This document shows, one piece after another, positions 22,709 to 33,524 of a stretch of 64,000 bases of DNA (positions are counted from its first letter, which is position 1; the number at the start of each line of letters is the position of its first letter). Source of the DNA: Saussurea involucrata (Eukaryota; Streptophyta; Magnoliopsida; Asterales; Asteraceae). Location: the NCBI GenBank assembly GCA_033807775.1, contig CM066325.1:16611301-16675300 (forward strand), given 5' to 3'. Below the pieces are notes generated by a model. That model had not been told where the DNA came from and did no database searches. It saw only the letters and a program-made list of their open reading frames with translations. Made by a program: the position numbers and the translations under genes.

Positions 22709-24949
22709 CTAAACATTCGAAGGTCCCGCTCCCGAACTTCCACTCCCATCACCCGGTCCCGGATAGTAATTGAATGGATTATAGTTGAATGGATTGTATG
22801 GAGCGTAGTATGGATTCTGATCTGGATTGTAGTCTTCAAGAGTATTGTACTGCATCATTCGTGTAATAGCCGTTTGATCGTCAAGGCGGTCGGTGTCTAC
22901 ATCTTCGTCATCTACGAGACTACCAACATCAGAAGTATCCGTTACAGACGGCGTACTTAGTAGTTCATCCGTGTCGTTTTCGAATAAGTTTTCTTCCACG
23001 CCTTCTATATCATCCTCCAGGTTCGTTCGATTTTGAATGCGGTCTTCTCCATCCAAGTAATCCTTCAGACATACGCAACACTCCACCGATTTTGGGGTTA
23101 ATTTTGTCCGACGCTCCGATATGATCCTGCCACTAAGAGAAAAGACCGACTCCGAAGCTACAGTACTAGCTTGGATTGTTAGTATATCAAGTGCAATAGT
23201 GGACATAATTGGGAAACTTGATTGTTTACTTTTCCACCATTCTAATAAATCTAGGGATTCAACATCTACGACGTTTGTGAAAGATGCCGTTATAAAATTA
23301 GTACGTACGTATTGATTGAATTCACCCAAATTATCCCCATCATATCTAGCTTTTTTAGAAGATTCCATGACAACCGATTGCATTAAAGTTTGCATTAAGT
23401 CTTCTCGGTTTCGGCCACGACTGCTACTAGAACCCGGTGAAAACATTTGAGGTGTAGGGGTTTGTTGGCTTCCTCCCCCATAATTAACTCTATAAATCTC
23501 ATATAATTCATGAAAATCAGTATTAAATTGTTGTATGCGTTTCCTTGAAAAGCTAGAATTTGTAAGAGAATCCAAACCAAACGATACACATATTGCTTGT
23601 ATTAAAACTTCGACACCCGTAACATTTAAAAACGGGTTTAATGCCGCGGCACAAAGAAAAGTGAAGGGGATCTTTTTAAAATATTTTACCAATTTTTCTT
23701 TCATTGGTTTCACCACGTCGTGAAAGTGCAAATCCTGTTCGTATTGAGCAATTTTACTTGCCAAAATATAAAGTTGATTTAAAAGTAAAGGGCTCGTTGG
23801 ATAATAAACACCGGATAACAAAGTTGTTGCAGTTTTGAAATCGCCCAAAATATCGTGAAAGCGATGAATCATTGTCCAATCATCCTGAGTTATCGTGTTA
23901 TCCGGGTAATGAATGTTATAAAATGATTGAATATATTGTTGTTGTCTTAATAAATTATCCATCATTTTCCAAGTCGAATTCCATCGAACCGGCATATCGT
24001 GCGCCGGTCCCAAAGCTCTAAAACCGACTTGTTTGCAATAATCTTTATATAAGTTTTGCATTTTTTTATTTCTTGTGAAAATTCGGCGTAACATAAGCCT
24101 AAACTTAGTTAAAGGCTCATTAAGTTTACTTAAGCCGTCTTGAACGGCTAAGTTTATTATGTGTGCGCAACAACGTGTATGAAATAATTTTCCCTCTAAA
24201 ATAGGGGATAAAGCCAAGTGTAATCGGTCTACGCATGCCGTATTATTACTAGCATTATCAAACGAAATACTAATAACTTTATTTTTTAAATTATAATATT
24301 GAAGACATCTCATAATTATAGAAAACTGACGCTCACCCGAATGTGGCGAACCAAAGAGCTCAAACGTGATTACACGTTTGCATAATTGCCACGATCCCGA
24401 CACAATCCAATGTGCCGTTATGCATATATAAGAATCTGGCAATCCGCATGGTGCGCTCCATACATCACAAGTTAAAGAAACTTTGTTGGGTAAGTTTAAA
24501 AACATTTCTCGCATAATTTTTTGAACCTTATTCCAATATTTTAAAGCATCACGTTTAAGAGTTTGACGACTTACCGAACCATTGTAGCGTGGTTGGAACC
24601 CATTTTTGATCATGTTTGTAATGTGAGGATTGTCGAAATGTCCGAACGGCAACGCCATTTGAATGACACATTTCATTTGCATTTCTCGGGCAAGATCATT
24701 ATCATACGACCATACTTGACCGGAATTGTCAAGTATGGGTTGAGTTGGATCGTCACCCGATTTCAACCTCTTGCATCTTTCCTCGAAGTGGCGCTTTAAC
24801 GTGCTATTTGATTCGGGTTTTAGGAAATCTCCACACCGTTTGCATTGCGCTTTTTTTGTACCGTCGGGAAATTTTACCAAGTTGAAATTCTCCCAAACCG
24901 TTGTTTTTCGTGAATGGTCGGCAACAACGATGTAATTTTGTTCGGCCAT
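22709..24949 (-). CDS. hAT-family transposase with N-terminal BED zinc finger
   Basis: From the MAEQNYIVV start the protein is 746 residues, a usual size for plant hAT transposases. A BED zinc finger spans about residues 15-60 (W19, C36, C39, H54, C59). The RNase H-like core shows CDVWS with D162 and ISFDNASNN with D231, the first two catalytic acidic positions. The hAT C-terminal dimerisation region spans about 566-632 (LDLLEWWKSK, then ASTVASESVFSLSG and RRTKLTP). A low-complexity acidic and Asn/Pro/Tyr-rich tail of about 114 residues follows. The frame stays open for 67 codons upstream to 25150, but that extension is encoded by tandem repeats and is unlikely to be translated. It could be an active transposase or a recent relic. 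Confidence 0.88.
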   Translation of the reverse strand: MAEQNYIVVADHSRKTTVWENFNLVKFPDGTKKAQCKRCGDFLKPESNSTLKRHFEERCKRLKSGDDPTQPILDNSGQVWSYDNDLAREMQMKCVIQMALPFGHFDNPHITNMIKNGFQPRYNGSVSRQTLKRDALKYWNKVQKIMREMFLNLPNKVSLTCDVWSAPCGLPDSYICITAHWIVSGSWQLCKRVITFELFGSPHSGERQFSIIMRCLQYYNLKNKVISISFDNASNNTACVDRLHLALSPILEGKLFHTRCCAHIINLAVQDGLSKLNEPLTKFRLMLRRIFTRNKKMQNLYKDYCKQVGFRALGPAHDMPVRWNSTWKMMDNLLRQQQYIQSFYNIHYPDNTITQDDWTMIHRFHDILGDFKTATTLLSGVYYPTSPLLLNQLYILASKIAQYEQDLHFHDVVKPMKEKLVKYFKKIPFTFLCAAALNPFLNVTGVEVLIQAICVSFGLDSLTNSSFSRKRIQQFNTDFHELYEIYRVNYGGGSQQTPTPQMFSPGSSSSRGRNREDLMQTLMQSVVMESSKKARYDGDNLGEFNQYVRTNFITASFTNVVDVESLDLLEWWKSKQSSFPIMSTIALDILTIQASTVASESVFSLSGRIISERRTKLTPKSVECCVCLKDYLDGEDRIQNRTNLEDDIEGVEENLFENDTDELLSTPSVTDTSDVGSLVDDEDVDTDRLDDQTAITRMMQYNTLEDYNPDQNPYYAPYNPFNYNPFNYYPGPGDGSGSSGAGPSNV

Positions 24950-24974
24950 TTTTTTGATAGTAGAGACTAGAGAG

Positions 24975-25110
24975 TAGAGACTAGAGAATTGTATGCGTTT
25001 TTTGCGAGAAACGAATATAGCGAGAGCCGAGAAATGAGAATTGTATGCGTTTTTTGCGAGAAACGAATATAACGAGAGCCGAGAAATGAGAATTGTAAGC
25101 GTTTTTTGCG
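24975..25110. repeat. 52-bp tandem repeat upstream of the transposase start
   Basis: Two full copies and a partial one of a unit containing GAGAATTGTATGCG, TTTTTTGCGAGAAACG and GAGAGCCGAGAAAT. It lies between the TATA-like box and the ATG, probably in the 5' leader. Confidence 0.75.
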
Positions 25111-25157
25111 TTTTGTAAGCAATGTAAGGTGGTGATGACCTCCATAACACCCCTAGT

Positions 25158-25166
25158 ATTTATAAG
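25158..25166 (-). promoter_or_regulatory. TATA-like box of the hAT transposase gene
   Basis: The minus strand reads TTATAAATA about 210 bases upstream of the ATG. It sits between the G-rich terminus and the leader repeat, a plausible promoter position. Confidence 0.45.
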
Positions 25167-25477
25167 GGGTTTGGAGGGTGTTTTTTGAGGCAAAAAACGG
25201 TCACAAGGGGTTCCAAACGGCTCTATAACGGCTCTATTGGTTTTTGAAAAAATCGGGTCGGGCCGGGTCGGGCCACGAACCGGGTCACGAACCGGTCCCG
25301 GGTCGGGCCGGGTCGGGCCGAGGAAATTCCTATATACGCGAACCGGTCCCGGCTCTCGGGCTTGAACCCGGTTCTTAACCGGGTCGGGCCAGAACCGGTT
25401 CTTGGCCGGTTTCGGTTCGGGTCAGTCCGTCGGGTCGGGTCGGGTCAGTTTGGCCACCTATATTTCAAATATTATTT

Positions 25478-25680
25478 AAGAGTAAATTACATTGGTGGTC
25501 TATGCGGTTTGCTCAAATTTTGGATTTGATCCTTAAAATAAACTATCTATATTGGTGCTACCTAATTTTTTATTTTTATAACACACATGGTCCCTCCACT
25601 TAACAATGTTAGTTAGCAACCGTTAGGAATGACTAATCAGTCTTTAAATAAACTATAGGGACCAAAAATGTTCTACTCTA
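25478..25680. mobile_element. Diverged MULE-type MITE relic
   Basis: Left end AAGAGTAAATTACATT and right end with CTACTCTA, plus internal GGTCC and GGGACC blocks as in the elements at 21260 and 27782. It is diverged and boundaries are approximate. Confidence 0.35.
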
Positions 25681-26945
25681 AATTTTGATGCGATTCATGG
25701 TTTTTTTATTAAAAAAATATTTTACATCTTCAATGACAAATTAAATTTCTTAAAATAAATTACATCTTAAATAAAAAAATTATATATATGTAAACTATTA
25801 AATTTACAAAAAAAGTTAGCGTTAAAAAATCTCAAGGTTAAAAAAATAAAGGAAACCAAAATAAATTTATATTTCTTTTGAGTTGAGAATTGAAATATGG
25901 GAACAAAATAAAATACAATTTTCATAAAAAAAATTAAGAACCGTGAGAACTGATCTAAGTCCTAGTTTTGTTTTGATCTCATGGTTTTAGTTTAAAGTTG
26001 TTTTTAATTAGAAAATGGTATAATCGTCATTTTGGTAACATATATCCACCAAATAAAACACATACTTACCATGCTATTTCACGTGATGAAATAAAATATA
26101 ATTTTCATAAACATGTTATTTCATGCGTCATTAAATTCAAACATAATGTTAATAATATATATATATATATATATGCTCTTTCACCACATGTAATAAAATA
26201 CAATTTTCATCTATAATCTATTTCACACATGAAAGCAAACACAATTTCCGTCTATATGTTATTTTATCTCAAGAAATCAAACACAATTTTCAATAAGAAA
26301 TAAATAAGTTTGAATATGAGATTAGACATATTGGACTAGTTTTACTCACAGAAGAAATCAAATATAAGGTTTGCTGGAAACCTTCATTTGAAAATAGGTG
26401 AGAAATCTGAATTCCATATACTTTTACAACCGGTTATTTGATTTAATAGAAATGGATATAGAAGAATCAGAAACATACATCCTATTCTTTTGATTCATAG
26501 ACGAAAAACCTAATCGATCACTGGATCATCAAATCGTGAATCTCGTTTTGTGACTTCGGTGACTAATAGTCATGGTTGAAATAAACATAGGGTTTTCATC
26601 GAGTATTGGGGTCGTGAGTCGGTGTTCAAGAGGGTTTGGGATGGGGGAACCATCGTCGGTGTTCTCTGGAGTTTAAGTGATAGAAGAGAGAGAGAGAGAG
26701 AGGTAGTTGTCGGTGGTAGCCACCGGTGTTTCTCTTGATCTTAGGTTGCGTCGAGTTACAATCGGAGAAGGGGGTATGTTGTGGTAAATATAGGTGGATT
26801 TGTGGTCTCAAGGATATGGAGCAGTCGTGCGCGACGTCGGGGAGGAAATGGCATGGGGCGATGGGTGAGGTAGAGTCGAGTGTTGATCGATGAAGCCCAT
26901 TTGTTGGATTTAAAAACTCTAAGATGCCCTTCCAGTTTCAAATCA
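25681..26945. other. AT-rich spacer with TA and GA microsatellites
   Basis: No convincing gene. A TA run lies at about 26155-26174 and a GA run at about 26685-26702. The stretch 26620-26930 is less AT-rich and open for 61 codons on the minus strand in two places, without recognisable domains; it could be a decayed gene fragment. Confidence 0.4.
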
Positions 26946-27712
26946 TCAATATATATACATAAATGAGAATGTATGAGAGAACATTAAGGAGAGACCACCA
27001 TTGAGGCCTTAAAATTTTGTAAGAATTTTGATTTTTTTTCAAATAAAAAATGTAGCATTTAATGTCCTCAACCTTTTCATTTTCTATATTTTTTTTATTG
27101 ATTTAAAATCAAATTTAATTGTTTATTTAATCAAACCATAATTTAATTAAATCAACATTCACAAATTTTTTTAAAATTATAATCGTTATGCTATAACGAT
27201 GGTTATTTTATCATTATTATTATCGAGTTTATTTATTTATTTTTTACTTTGTAAGGTTAAATAACAATACTTATAAATCAATACTTATTTTAATAGACAA
27301 TATTTTTTTCCTTTTTCTTTTCTTCTAGTAAGCCTACAAAGCTTATAAATCAAAAATATTTTTAATAGGATATATTTTTATTTATTTACATTTTTCTGGT
27401 AAGCTAACAATACTTTTAAATCAAAACTTATTTAATAATGTATATTATTTATTTATTTATTGTTTTTCTTAGTAAGTTAACAATGACGATAAATTAACAC
27501 TTTTAAATTGTTTTATTTTCAATGTCTATACTTTTTCTTTCTTTTAGTAAGGTAACAATGATTATAAATCAATGCTTATTTGAATAAAATATATATTTTT
27601 ATTTATTTTTTTGTTTTTAAGTAAGATAACAACTGGTTATAAATCAATAATTATTAATAATCTTTATAATAATACATGTTTTCACCGCGCAAGGCGCGAT
27701 ACTATTACCTAG
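26946..27712 (+). mobile_element. Non-autonomous Helitron
   Basis: The 3' end is clear: a GC hairpin CGCGC-AAG-GCGCG (about 27685-27698) followed about 10 bases later by CTAG (27709-27712) and a host T. The proposed 5' end is TCAATATATATACATAAATG, preceded by A, giving the A/T target used by Helitrons. There are no terminal inverted repeats, no target duplication and no Rep/helicase gene in the 767 bp. The 3' end is more certain than the 5' end. Confidence 0.7.
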
Positions 27713-27772
27713 TTTATTCTATAATAAACTATAAAATTCTAAATTATTTCAAAATTGACATTGTCTTTCAAT

Positions 27773-27781
27773 AAATTAAAA
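27773..27781. repeat. 9-bp target duplication AAATTAAAA (left)
   Basis: AAATTAAAA lies directly outside the left TIR and is repeated exactly at 29395-29403 outside the right TIR. A 9-bp duplication is diagnostic of Mutator-like elements. Confidence 0.85.
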
Positions 27782-29394
27782 GAGTAAATTACAGATTTGG
27801 TCACTGTGGTTTGTTCAAAATTACGGATTTCGTCCCTAAACTTCATTTATTATGGAAATGGTCCCCGAGCGATGCACTTTCCATTGGATTTGGTCCTTGC
27901 CCCTAACGTCCGTCCACTTTGGTCCGTTAAGTCAGCCCACGTGCAACACGCACGAGGGCAAAATGGTCATTCACTAGTGAGTCTTCTTCAACCTCTCTTC
28001 TTCTTCTTATTCTTTTTCGTCCTTTCTGCTTCTTCTTCTTCTTCTTCTTCTTCTGTAACCCACAAAAATTAACCCACAAAAACTAACAAATTAACGCTAA
28101 TTGTTACAAAAAAATACTAAACCATTTTTTTTCTTCTTCTTCTTCTGTAACCCACAAAAATTTAACCCTAAAATACAAAAATTAACACAAAAATACAAAA
28201 ATTACAAAAAAAAAATTAATCCACAAAAAAAAACCACTCTTCTTAATTTGATCACTGTTAAACCATTAATCTGATCATTGTCTTACCATTAATCTGATCA
28301 CTTTGAAACCATTAATCTAAGTAAACATTAACCCACAAAAAAACCTTAATCTGATCACTTTGAAAAAAGATAACCAAACATAAAAAGATTCCATTAAAAA
28401 CCATATAAAACCAACTGTTACATGATTGCATAACCCCTAACTAAAAAAAAGGAGGAAATGCATGCTTCTAATTGTCATATCTAACCTACTGGACACCAAC
28501 CAAAAACTAGTAGAAGTTCAACATAAACACAACCCAAAAACCCCATCACCACTCATTCATATCAAAAACCCTGTATACAACCTAAAAACCCATCATCACC
28601 ACTAACCATCATTCAAACGGATTAGGGTAATCTTGGACAGATCCACATGTGCAGGTTTTGTGGATGCATTTAAACCTGTGCTTCAGAGCCTGGTTCTGCA
28701 AGAATGCATGCATCATATGGTCCAATGATTTATGGTACTTCTCATCAATCTCATTGAATGCTTTCTAGTACTTCTCTTCAGACTCCTTCCTCTCACGCTG
28801 CAAACCCTTGACAACTTCTTCAAGGTCGTGAATTTCAGCAATCAGATGAACTTGGTGACGGAGCAAGATGTTGAGGTAAGAAACGAGACACACCCATACT
28901 GTTTCTTCAACCACCGGGGGGAGAGGTGAAGAGGATCCATTGAAGAAGAAGAAGAAGATGAGAAATGAAGGGTTGTGAGGAGAGGGAAGGGAGGAAGATG
29001 ATGAGATGTGATTATGAGGAGATGGAGGGGAGGTTCACCTTAAATATACAAAAAATGGAGGGTTTTCTTGGAGAATGAAAGGGTTTATCGGGAAATTAAA
29101 GGGTTTTTTTGGATATGATGAAGCCGGTGGTGATGATGGATTTTGGTAATGATGATGCTGACATCATCAAGAATTATCTTGAGAAGATGATCCCTACAAA
29201 GTGAAATAACCATTTTGCCCTCGTGTGCGTTGCACGTGGGCTGACTTAACGGACCAAAGTGGACGAACGTTAGGGGCAGGGACCAAATCCAATGGAAAGT
29301 GCATCGCTCGGGAACCATTTCCATAATAAATGAAGTTTAGGGACGAAATCCGTAATTTTGAACAAACCACAGGGACCAAATCCGTAATTTACTC
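27782..29394. mobile_element. Pack-MULE-like element with about 200-bp TIRs
   Basis: The ends begin GAGTAAATTAC and are inversely repeated for about 200 bp (27782-27985 against about 29200-29394), containing GGTTTGTTCAAAATTACGG and GCGATGCACTTTCCA blocks. Exact 9-bp duplications flank the element. The 1.2-kb interior has no transposase; instead it has CTT/TTC repeats, an AT-rich part and, on the minus strand, a 111-codon coding remnant (28941-28609). Long TIRs, 9-bp duplication and captured non-transposase coding sequence are the definition of a Pack-MULE. Confidence 0.82.
28609..28941 (-). pseudogene. Captured coding fragment (coiled-coil protein) in the Pack-MULE-like element
   Basis: One frame runs from NGSSSPLPPVVEETVWVCLV through a charged heptad-like stretch (LIAEIHDLEEVVKGLQRERK, then ESEEKY) to a Cys/His-containing end (CIHKTCTCGSV), broken only by one TAG at 28767-28765. 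A hydrophobic segment followed by an Arg/Glu-rich coiled coil is seen in many short plant GRF-zinc-finger-like proteins, but the GRF motif itself is not visible, so I do not assign a family. The codon texture suggests former coding sequence rather than chance. Confidence 0.5.
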
Positions 29395-29403
29395 AAATTA
29401 AAA

Positions 29404-30334
29404 TTAAAAAAATAGTTTATAATGGTTTCCACGATTCTCAACTTTTTGATGGTTCTCATTTGATTACCGTCCTATATATATCGTAAAAACATGTATATTT
29501 TTTTATGCATATCCACCAATAAATTTTAATAATCGTGTGAGAAGTTGAGGTTAACGTAAGAGGCGTGATAAGTGGATCTGAATCGTTGATCAATTTTAAT
29601 CAAATGCTCTCCCATGAAATGTGGCTTAGAAGGGAATTGATTCGGTGTATCTCGGTGCATCTTATCTCGGTCCATCTCATCCTAACATGCATTCATTTCT
29701 CATCCAACGGTTGATAATCATTTCTCACAACTTCTCACCAGAACCCACCCTATATATATACACACACATCAATGTATAATTGTATACATAGCATTTATGT
29801 ATTGATATATATATATATATATATACTTATTAACGAAAGACTTATTATGATAAATATATGCATACAAATTCTCACAAATTTTGGATTTTTTTTATAATTC
29901 TCACATAAATGTAAGACCTGTTTGTAAGTAGTTTAACTAGCTTATACGACTCACAACTTATTTAGTCAGCTATATGCCTATATATGTTTGTTTGGTAGTT
30001 GTTTGTTAATATAAAAAGTGACTTATTCAGTACGCTTTTAGAAGGAGCTTTATGCAGAAAACTAAGTTTTTTCCAAACCTGCCCCCAACCAATAAAAAAC
30101 ACGCTTATTTTATATATAAAAAAACTCTACCGAACAAAAACAATCTCAATTTATACAAACAAGTTAATTCACACGTACACCTAGGGCCATATCCATTGCT
30201 TGTTGGTAGGGTTCCTAGGCCCAACAAAACCCACCAATTTTATTATTGGGACCTAACAAGAAGAAGGCAAGGGTCTCCAACCTGATGATATCCTGGTATT
30301 AACTTTTAATCGGTCCATTTGCAGTACACATAGA
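29404..30334. other. Spacer; possible Helitron-type 5' end near 29757
   Basis: On the minus strand from about 29757 the sequence reads TATATAGGGTGGGTTCTGG and then GTGAGAAGTTGTGAGAA, a layout found at the 5' ends of some plant Helitron-related repeats. I could not find a matching 3' hairpin, so it is not called as an element. A TA run lies at about 29807-29825. Nothing else is recognised. Confidence 0.3.
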
Positions 30335-30690
30335 TAGGGGTGTATATGAGTCAACCTTCTAACCATCTACTCGAGTTCGATCGCGTTTATCTCGAGCTCG
30401 AACTCGTTTATCCCGAGCTCGATCTTATTAATTATTTAGCTTGAGTTGATCTCGAACACAAGATAGAAAGTCGTTTAACAAAAGGAGTCGAACTTCATAA
30501 AACCAATGCTCGACTCAGCTCGTTCGAAATATAAAATATATAAATTATAAATCTCAAGCCAATAAACAACTTAATCGATCGTGAGTATGAGCCCGTAAAC
30601 GGACATCGAACTCGAGCTTGGTAAATCAAAAAATATTCGAGCTCGAACCCTACATTGAAAAAGTTATTCTAGCTTGAGCCCAATATAATT
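30335..30690. mobile_element. Probable hAT-type MITE relic with CTCGAG-rich ends
   Basis: The left end reads TAGGGGTGTATATGAGTCAA and both flanks contain many CTCGAGCTCGAAC-like motifs in inverse arrangement (about 30370-30425 and 30590-30645). This resembles plant hAT MITEs that start TAGGGGTG and have GAGCTCG subterminal repeats. The right terminus and target duplication are not clear. Confidence 0.4.
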
Positions 30691-31043
30691 TTTTGGAGCT
30701 AATGAATTATTTGGTCCAGATGAATTATTTAGTTTTGAATTTTTTTCGATACCCTTAAATATATTCCCAATCATAAAAGTTTATGAATCCACAACCACAT
30801 ACAACTTTATAAATACAATGATTTAGTAGAAAACTAATCAAACAAAACTTCTATATCCATATACCATGTGGTGTAGGTAGGTAGGTTCCATGGGTATGGA
30901 AAGGATTATGCATGTAATGTGCTCCTAAAAGGGACCACTTTTTGATATATATAAACTATTCATCAATATCATTGATTATTGTTATCTTTTCAAAAGGGAC
31001 CACTTTTTGACCAATAACATTTCTCATACAAGTGTTATTATTA

Positions 31044-31427
31044 GGGAAATTAATTAAAATACTCCAAGTTTTAAGTTGACTTACCAAAATACCCTAAAAA
31101 ATTATTTTCTTACCAAAATGCCTCTTTTTTCGCGATAAGATCCTGCGATCGCGGGTAGGGACCAATTGTGTAAATTTTTGCAAGAAATATTTACACTTTC
31201 AGTCTCTGGCCCCCGCGATCGAGGCCCGCGATGGCTCAAATGCGGCCCGCGATGGCCCGCTATGGGGACTGAAAGTGTAAATAATCTTGCAAAAATTTAC
31301 ACTTTCAGTCCCTGCCCGCTATAGAGGGCTCCCTCCGCGGAAAAAAGGGACATTTTGGTAAGAAAATAATTTTTTGGGGTATTTTGGTAAGTCACTTTCA
31401 AACTTAGGGTATTTTAATTAATTTCCC
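31044..31427. mobile_element. F1: palindromic MULE-like MITE with CGCG-rich core
   Basis: Begins GGGAAATTAATTAAAAT and ends with the exact complement. The 9-bp flanks TTATTATTA are identical (31035-31043 and 31428-31436). The arms pair for about 150 bp and include ACTTACCAAAATACCC. The core is GC-rich with several CGCGATCGCGGG and GCCCGCGATGGC motifs, in sharp contrast to the AT-rich ends. F4 at 58023 is the same element type in reverse orientation. Confidence 0.82.
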
Positions 31428-31850
31428 TTATTATTATCTTATTCCTGCTAGTAGATATTTATTTTTTCTGATGAATTAATGTATGAATATTATTTGAAGT
31501 ATTTAACCTAGGGAAATTAATTAAAATACCCTAAGTCAAACCAAGTGTTACCAAAATACCCAAAATCTCTCCCACTTTGCAAAAATACCCCTTTTTACGC
31601 GATGGGAGCCCGCGATCGCGGGCCAGGGACCATTTCTGACACTTTTTTAAACTTGCAGGGACCATTTTTGAAAAATGGAATCCCGCGATCGCGGGCTCAT
31701 TCCGCGATGGGGTACTTTTTGTGACTTTTCAATTGCAAGGGACCATTTTTGAAAAATCCAGGGACCATTTATGAAAATTTGAACCGCGATCGCGATGGAA
31801 TCGACTGTTCACCCCCGCGTTTTGTCAAATTTTATGAATTTAAAATGAAA

Positions 31851-32157
31851 TGTTACACTTTCAACCCCTATACTTATTTACTAAATTTACTTTATACCTT
31901 TTAGTTTCATTATTTTAATTTTACATTTAACACATATAATCGTTTATTAACTAAAATACGTTAAAAAAATACGTTTTAATTTTAACAAATTACACCATTA
32001 TAATCGTCTCTTCGATACGTTCGAAATTAGCCCAATCTTGAATTTTTTTGGATTTATATATTTTAATATATATCATATACAGTTATACACTACATCAAAA
32101 AATATTTTTTATATTTAAAATTCATACCCTTATAGTTAATTATTTAATTTATGGTAC
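31851..32157 (+). repeat. Repeat R, copy 1 (plus)
   Basis: Starts TGTTACACTTTCAACCCC and ends near TTTAATTTATGGTAC. It is inversely repeated at 32576-32871, directly repeated at about 32905-33206 and inversely repeated again at 33623-33930. R therefore looks like the long terminal inverted repeat of an inner element surrounding the MATH fragment. Confidence 0.8.
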
Positions 32158-32257
32158 ATCTCTTATTTTTTTTTTCAATTTTGTTTTACACTCCTATCGC
32201 ATTAACATAATAATCATATATTAACTAATTCATTAAATCGTTATAAATTATTATTAT

Positions 32258-32470
32258 TTGAATGTGTTTATAGATATCGTGAATGGCAATAGGAGAAGGT
32301 TTCACGAGAAGAATATTAAATGGGGTTTTGACAAGTTGGTATCACTGGACTCATTTAAGAATTGTGAAAATGAGTATTTGGCGAATGATGATTCATGTGT
32401 GTTTGGAGCTGAAGTATTTGCAGTTACAGAGTATGCACAAAATGATCGATGTATTTCCAACGTAACTTAG
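32258..32470 (+). pseudogene. Captured MATH-domain exon fragment, copy 1
   Basis: Reads FHEKNIKWGFDKLVSLDSF, followed by YLANDDSCVFGAEVFAV and TEYAQ. The pattern WGF(D/A)...SL..F......YL..D.CVFGAEVFV is the central part of plant MATH (TRAF-like) domains. The exon seems to start after an AG at about 32273 (TTTATAG, then ATATCGTGAATGG), as if an intron acceptor had been captured as well. Only about 60 residues are present, not a whole domain, so it is not a functional gene. Copy 2 lies inverted at 33524-33312 with two amino-acid differences. Confidence 0.75.
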
Positions 32471-32491
32471 ATTAAAATTATCTCCTTCAGT

Positions 32492-32575
32492 TCAGTCCCG
32501 TCCCGTCTCATCCAGTTCAGTCCCGTCCAGTTCCGTCCCGTCCCATCTAGTATGCGTACCAAACGCTACCTAAAA
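32492..32575. repeat. CAGTCCCGTC short repeat and MITE-like end
   Basis: A run of CAGTTCAGTCCCGTCC-like units is followed by GTATGCGTACCAAACGCTAC, which reads in reverse as GTAGCGTTTGGTACGCATAC, a sequence typical of plant hAT MITE termini. The mirrored copy is at about 33207-33300. Only one terminus is visible. Confidence 0.5.
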
Positions 32576-32871
32576 GTACCGTAAATTAAATAATTAACTA
32601 TAAAGGTATAAATTGTAAATATTAAAAATATTTTGATGTAGTGTATATGATATATATTAAAATATATAAATCAAAAAAATTCAAGATTTGGCTCATTTCG
32701 AACGTATCGAAGAGACAATTATAATGGTGTAATTTGTTAAAATTAAAACGTATTTTTTTAACGTATTTTAGTTAATAAACGATTATATGTGTTAAATGTA
32801 AAATTAAAATAATGAAACTAAAAGGTATAAAGTAAATTTAGTAAATAAGTATAGGGGTTGAAAGTGTAACA
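32576..32871 (-). repeat. Repeat R, copy 2 (minus)
   Basis: Inverse copy of 31851-32157, closing the inner element around MATH copy 1. Confidence 0.8.
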
Positions 32872-32904
32872 TTTCAATTCGAAATTGTGATTTTGATTTG
32901 ATAT

Positions 32905-33206
32905 TTACACTTTCAACCCCTATACTTATTTACTAACTTTACTTTATACCTTTTAGTTTCATAATTTAATTTTACATTTAACACATATAATTGTTTATCA
33001 ACAAAAATACGTTAAAAAAATACGTTTTAATTTTAATAAGTTACACCATTATAATCGTATCTTCGATACGTTCGAAATGAGCCCAATTTTGAATTTTTTT
33101 GATTTATATATATTAATATATATCATATACAGTTATACACTACATTAAAATATTTTTAATATTTACAATTTAGACAAACTATAGTTAATTATTTAATTTA
33201 CGGTAC
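32905..33206 (+). repeat. Repeat R, copy 3 (plus)
   Basis: Opens the second inner unit, just across the dyad; slightly more diverged from the other copies. Confidence 0.8.
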
Positions 33207-33311
33207 TCTTAGGTAGCGTTTGGTACGCATACTAGATGGGACGGGACAGAACTGGACGGGACTGAACTGGATGGGACGGGATGGGACTGAACTGAAGGAG
33301 ATAATTTTAAT

Positions 33312-33524
33312 CTAAGTTACGTTGGAAATACATCGATCATTTTGTGCATACTCTGTAACTGTAAATACTTCAGCTCCAAACACACATGAATCATCATTCG
33401 CCAAATACTCATTTTCACAATTCTTAAATGAGTCCAGTGATACCAACTTGTCAAAACCCCATTTAATATTCTTCTCGTGAAACTTTCTCCTATTGCCATT
33501 CACGATATCTATAAACACATTCAA
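33312..33524 (-). pseudogene. Captured MATH-domain exon fragment, copy 2 (inverted)
   Basis: Mirror copy of 32258-32470 on the minus strand with the same CVFGAEVF core; the two translations differ at two of 70 positions (R/K and A/T). The near identity implies recent duplication or gene conversion between the arms. Confidence 0.75.

Larger units (their letters stand above)
22287..25462 (-). mobile_element. hAT transposon with an intact transposase ORF
   Basis: The outer ends are TAGAGGTGGCCAAA (left) and the complement of TATAGGTGGCCAAA (right). Both subterminal regions (about 22300-22500 and 25255-25450) are packed with CGGGTCGGG/CGGGCCGGG units, with G runs on the plus strand at both ends. 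The candidate 8-bp duplications (CTACAAGC and TTTCAAAT) match at only 4 of 8 positions, so the target duplication is weak. The single gene inside is open over its full length, which makes this the best candidate for a recently autonomous DNA transposon in the window. Confidence 0.82.

Noticed and set aside
32880..32905. Assembly artefact as the cause of the F2 palindrome
   Set aside because: The arms differ at many positions and the spacer at the dyad is unique; exact 9-bp duplications at the outer ends show a real insertion.
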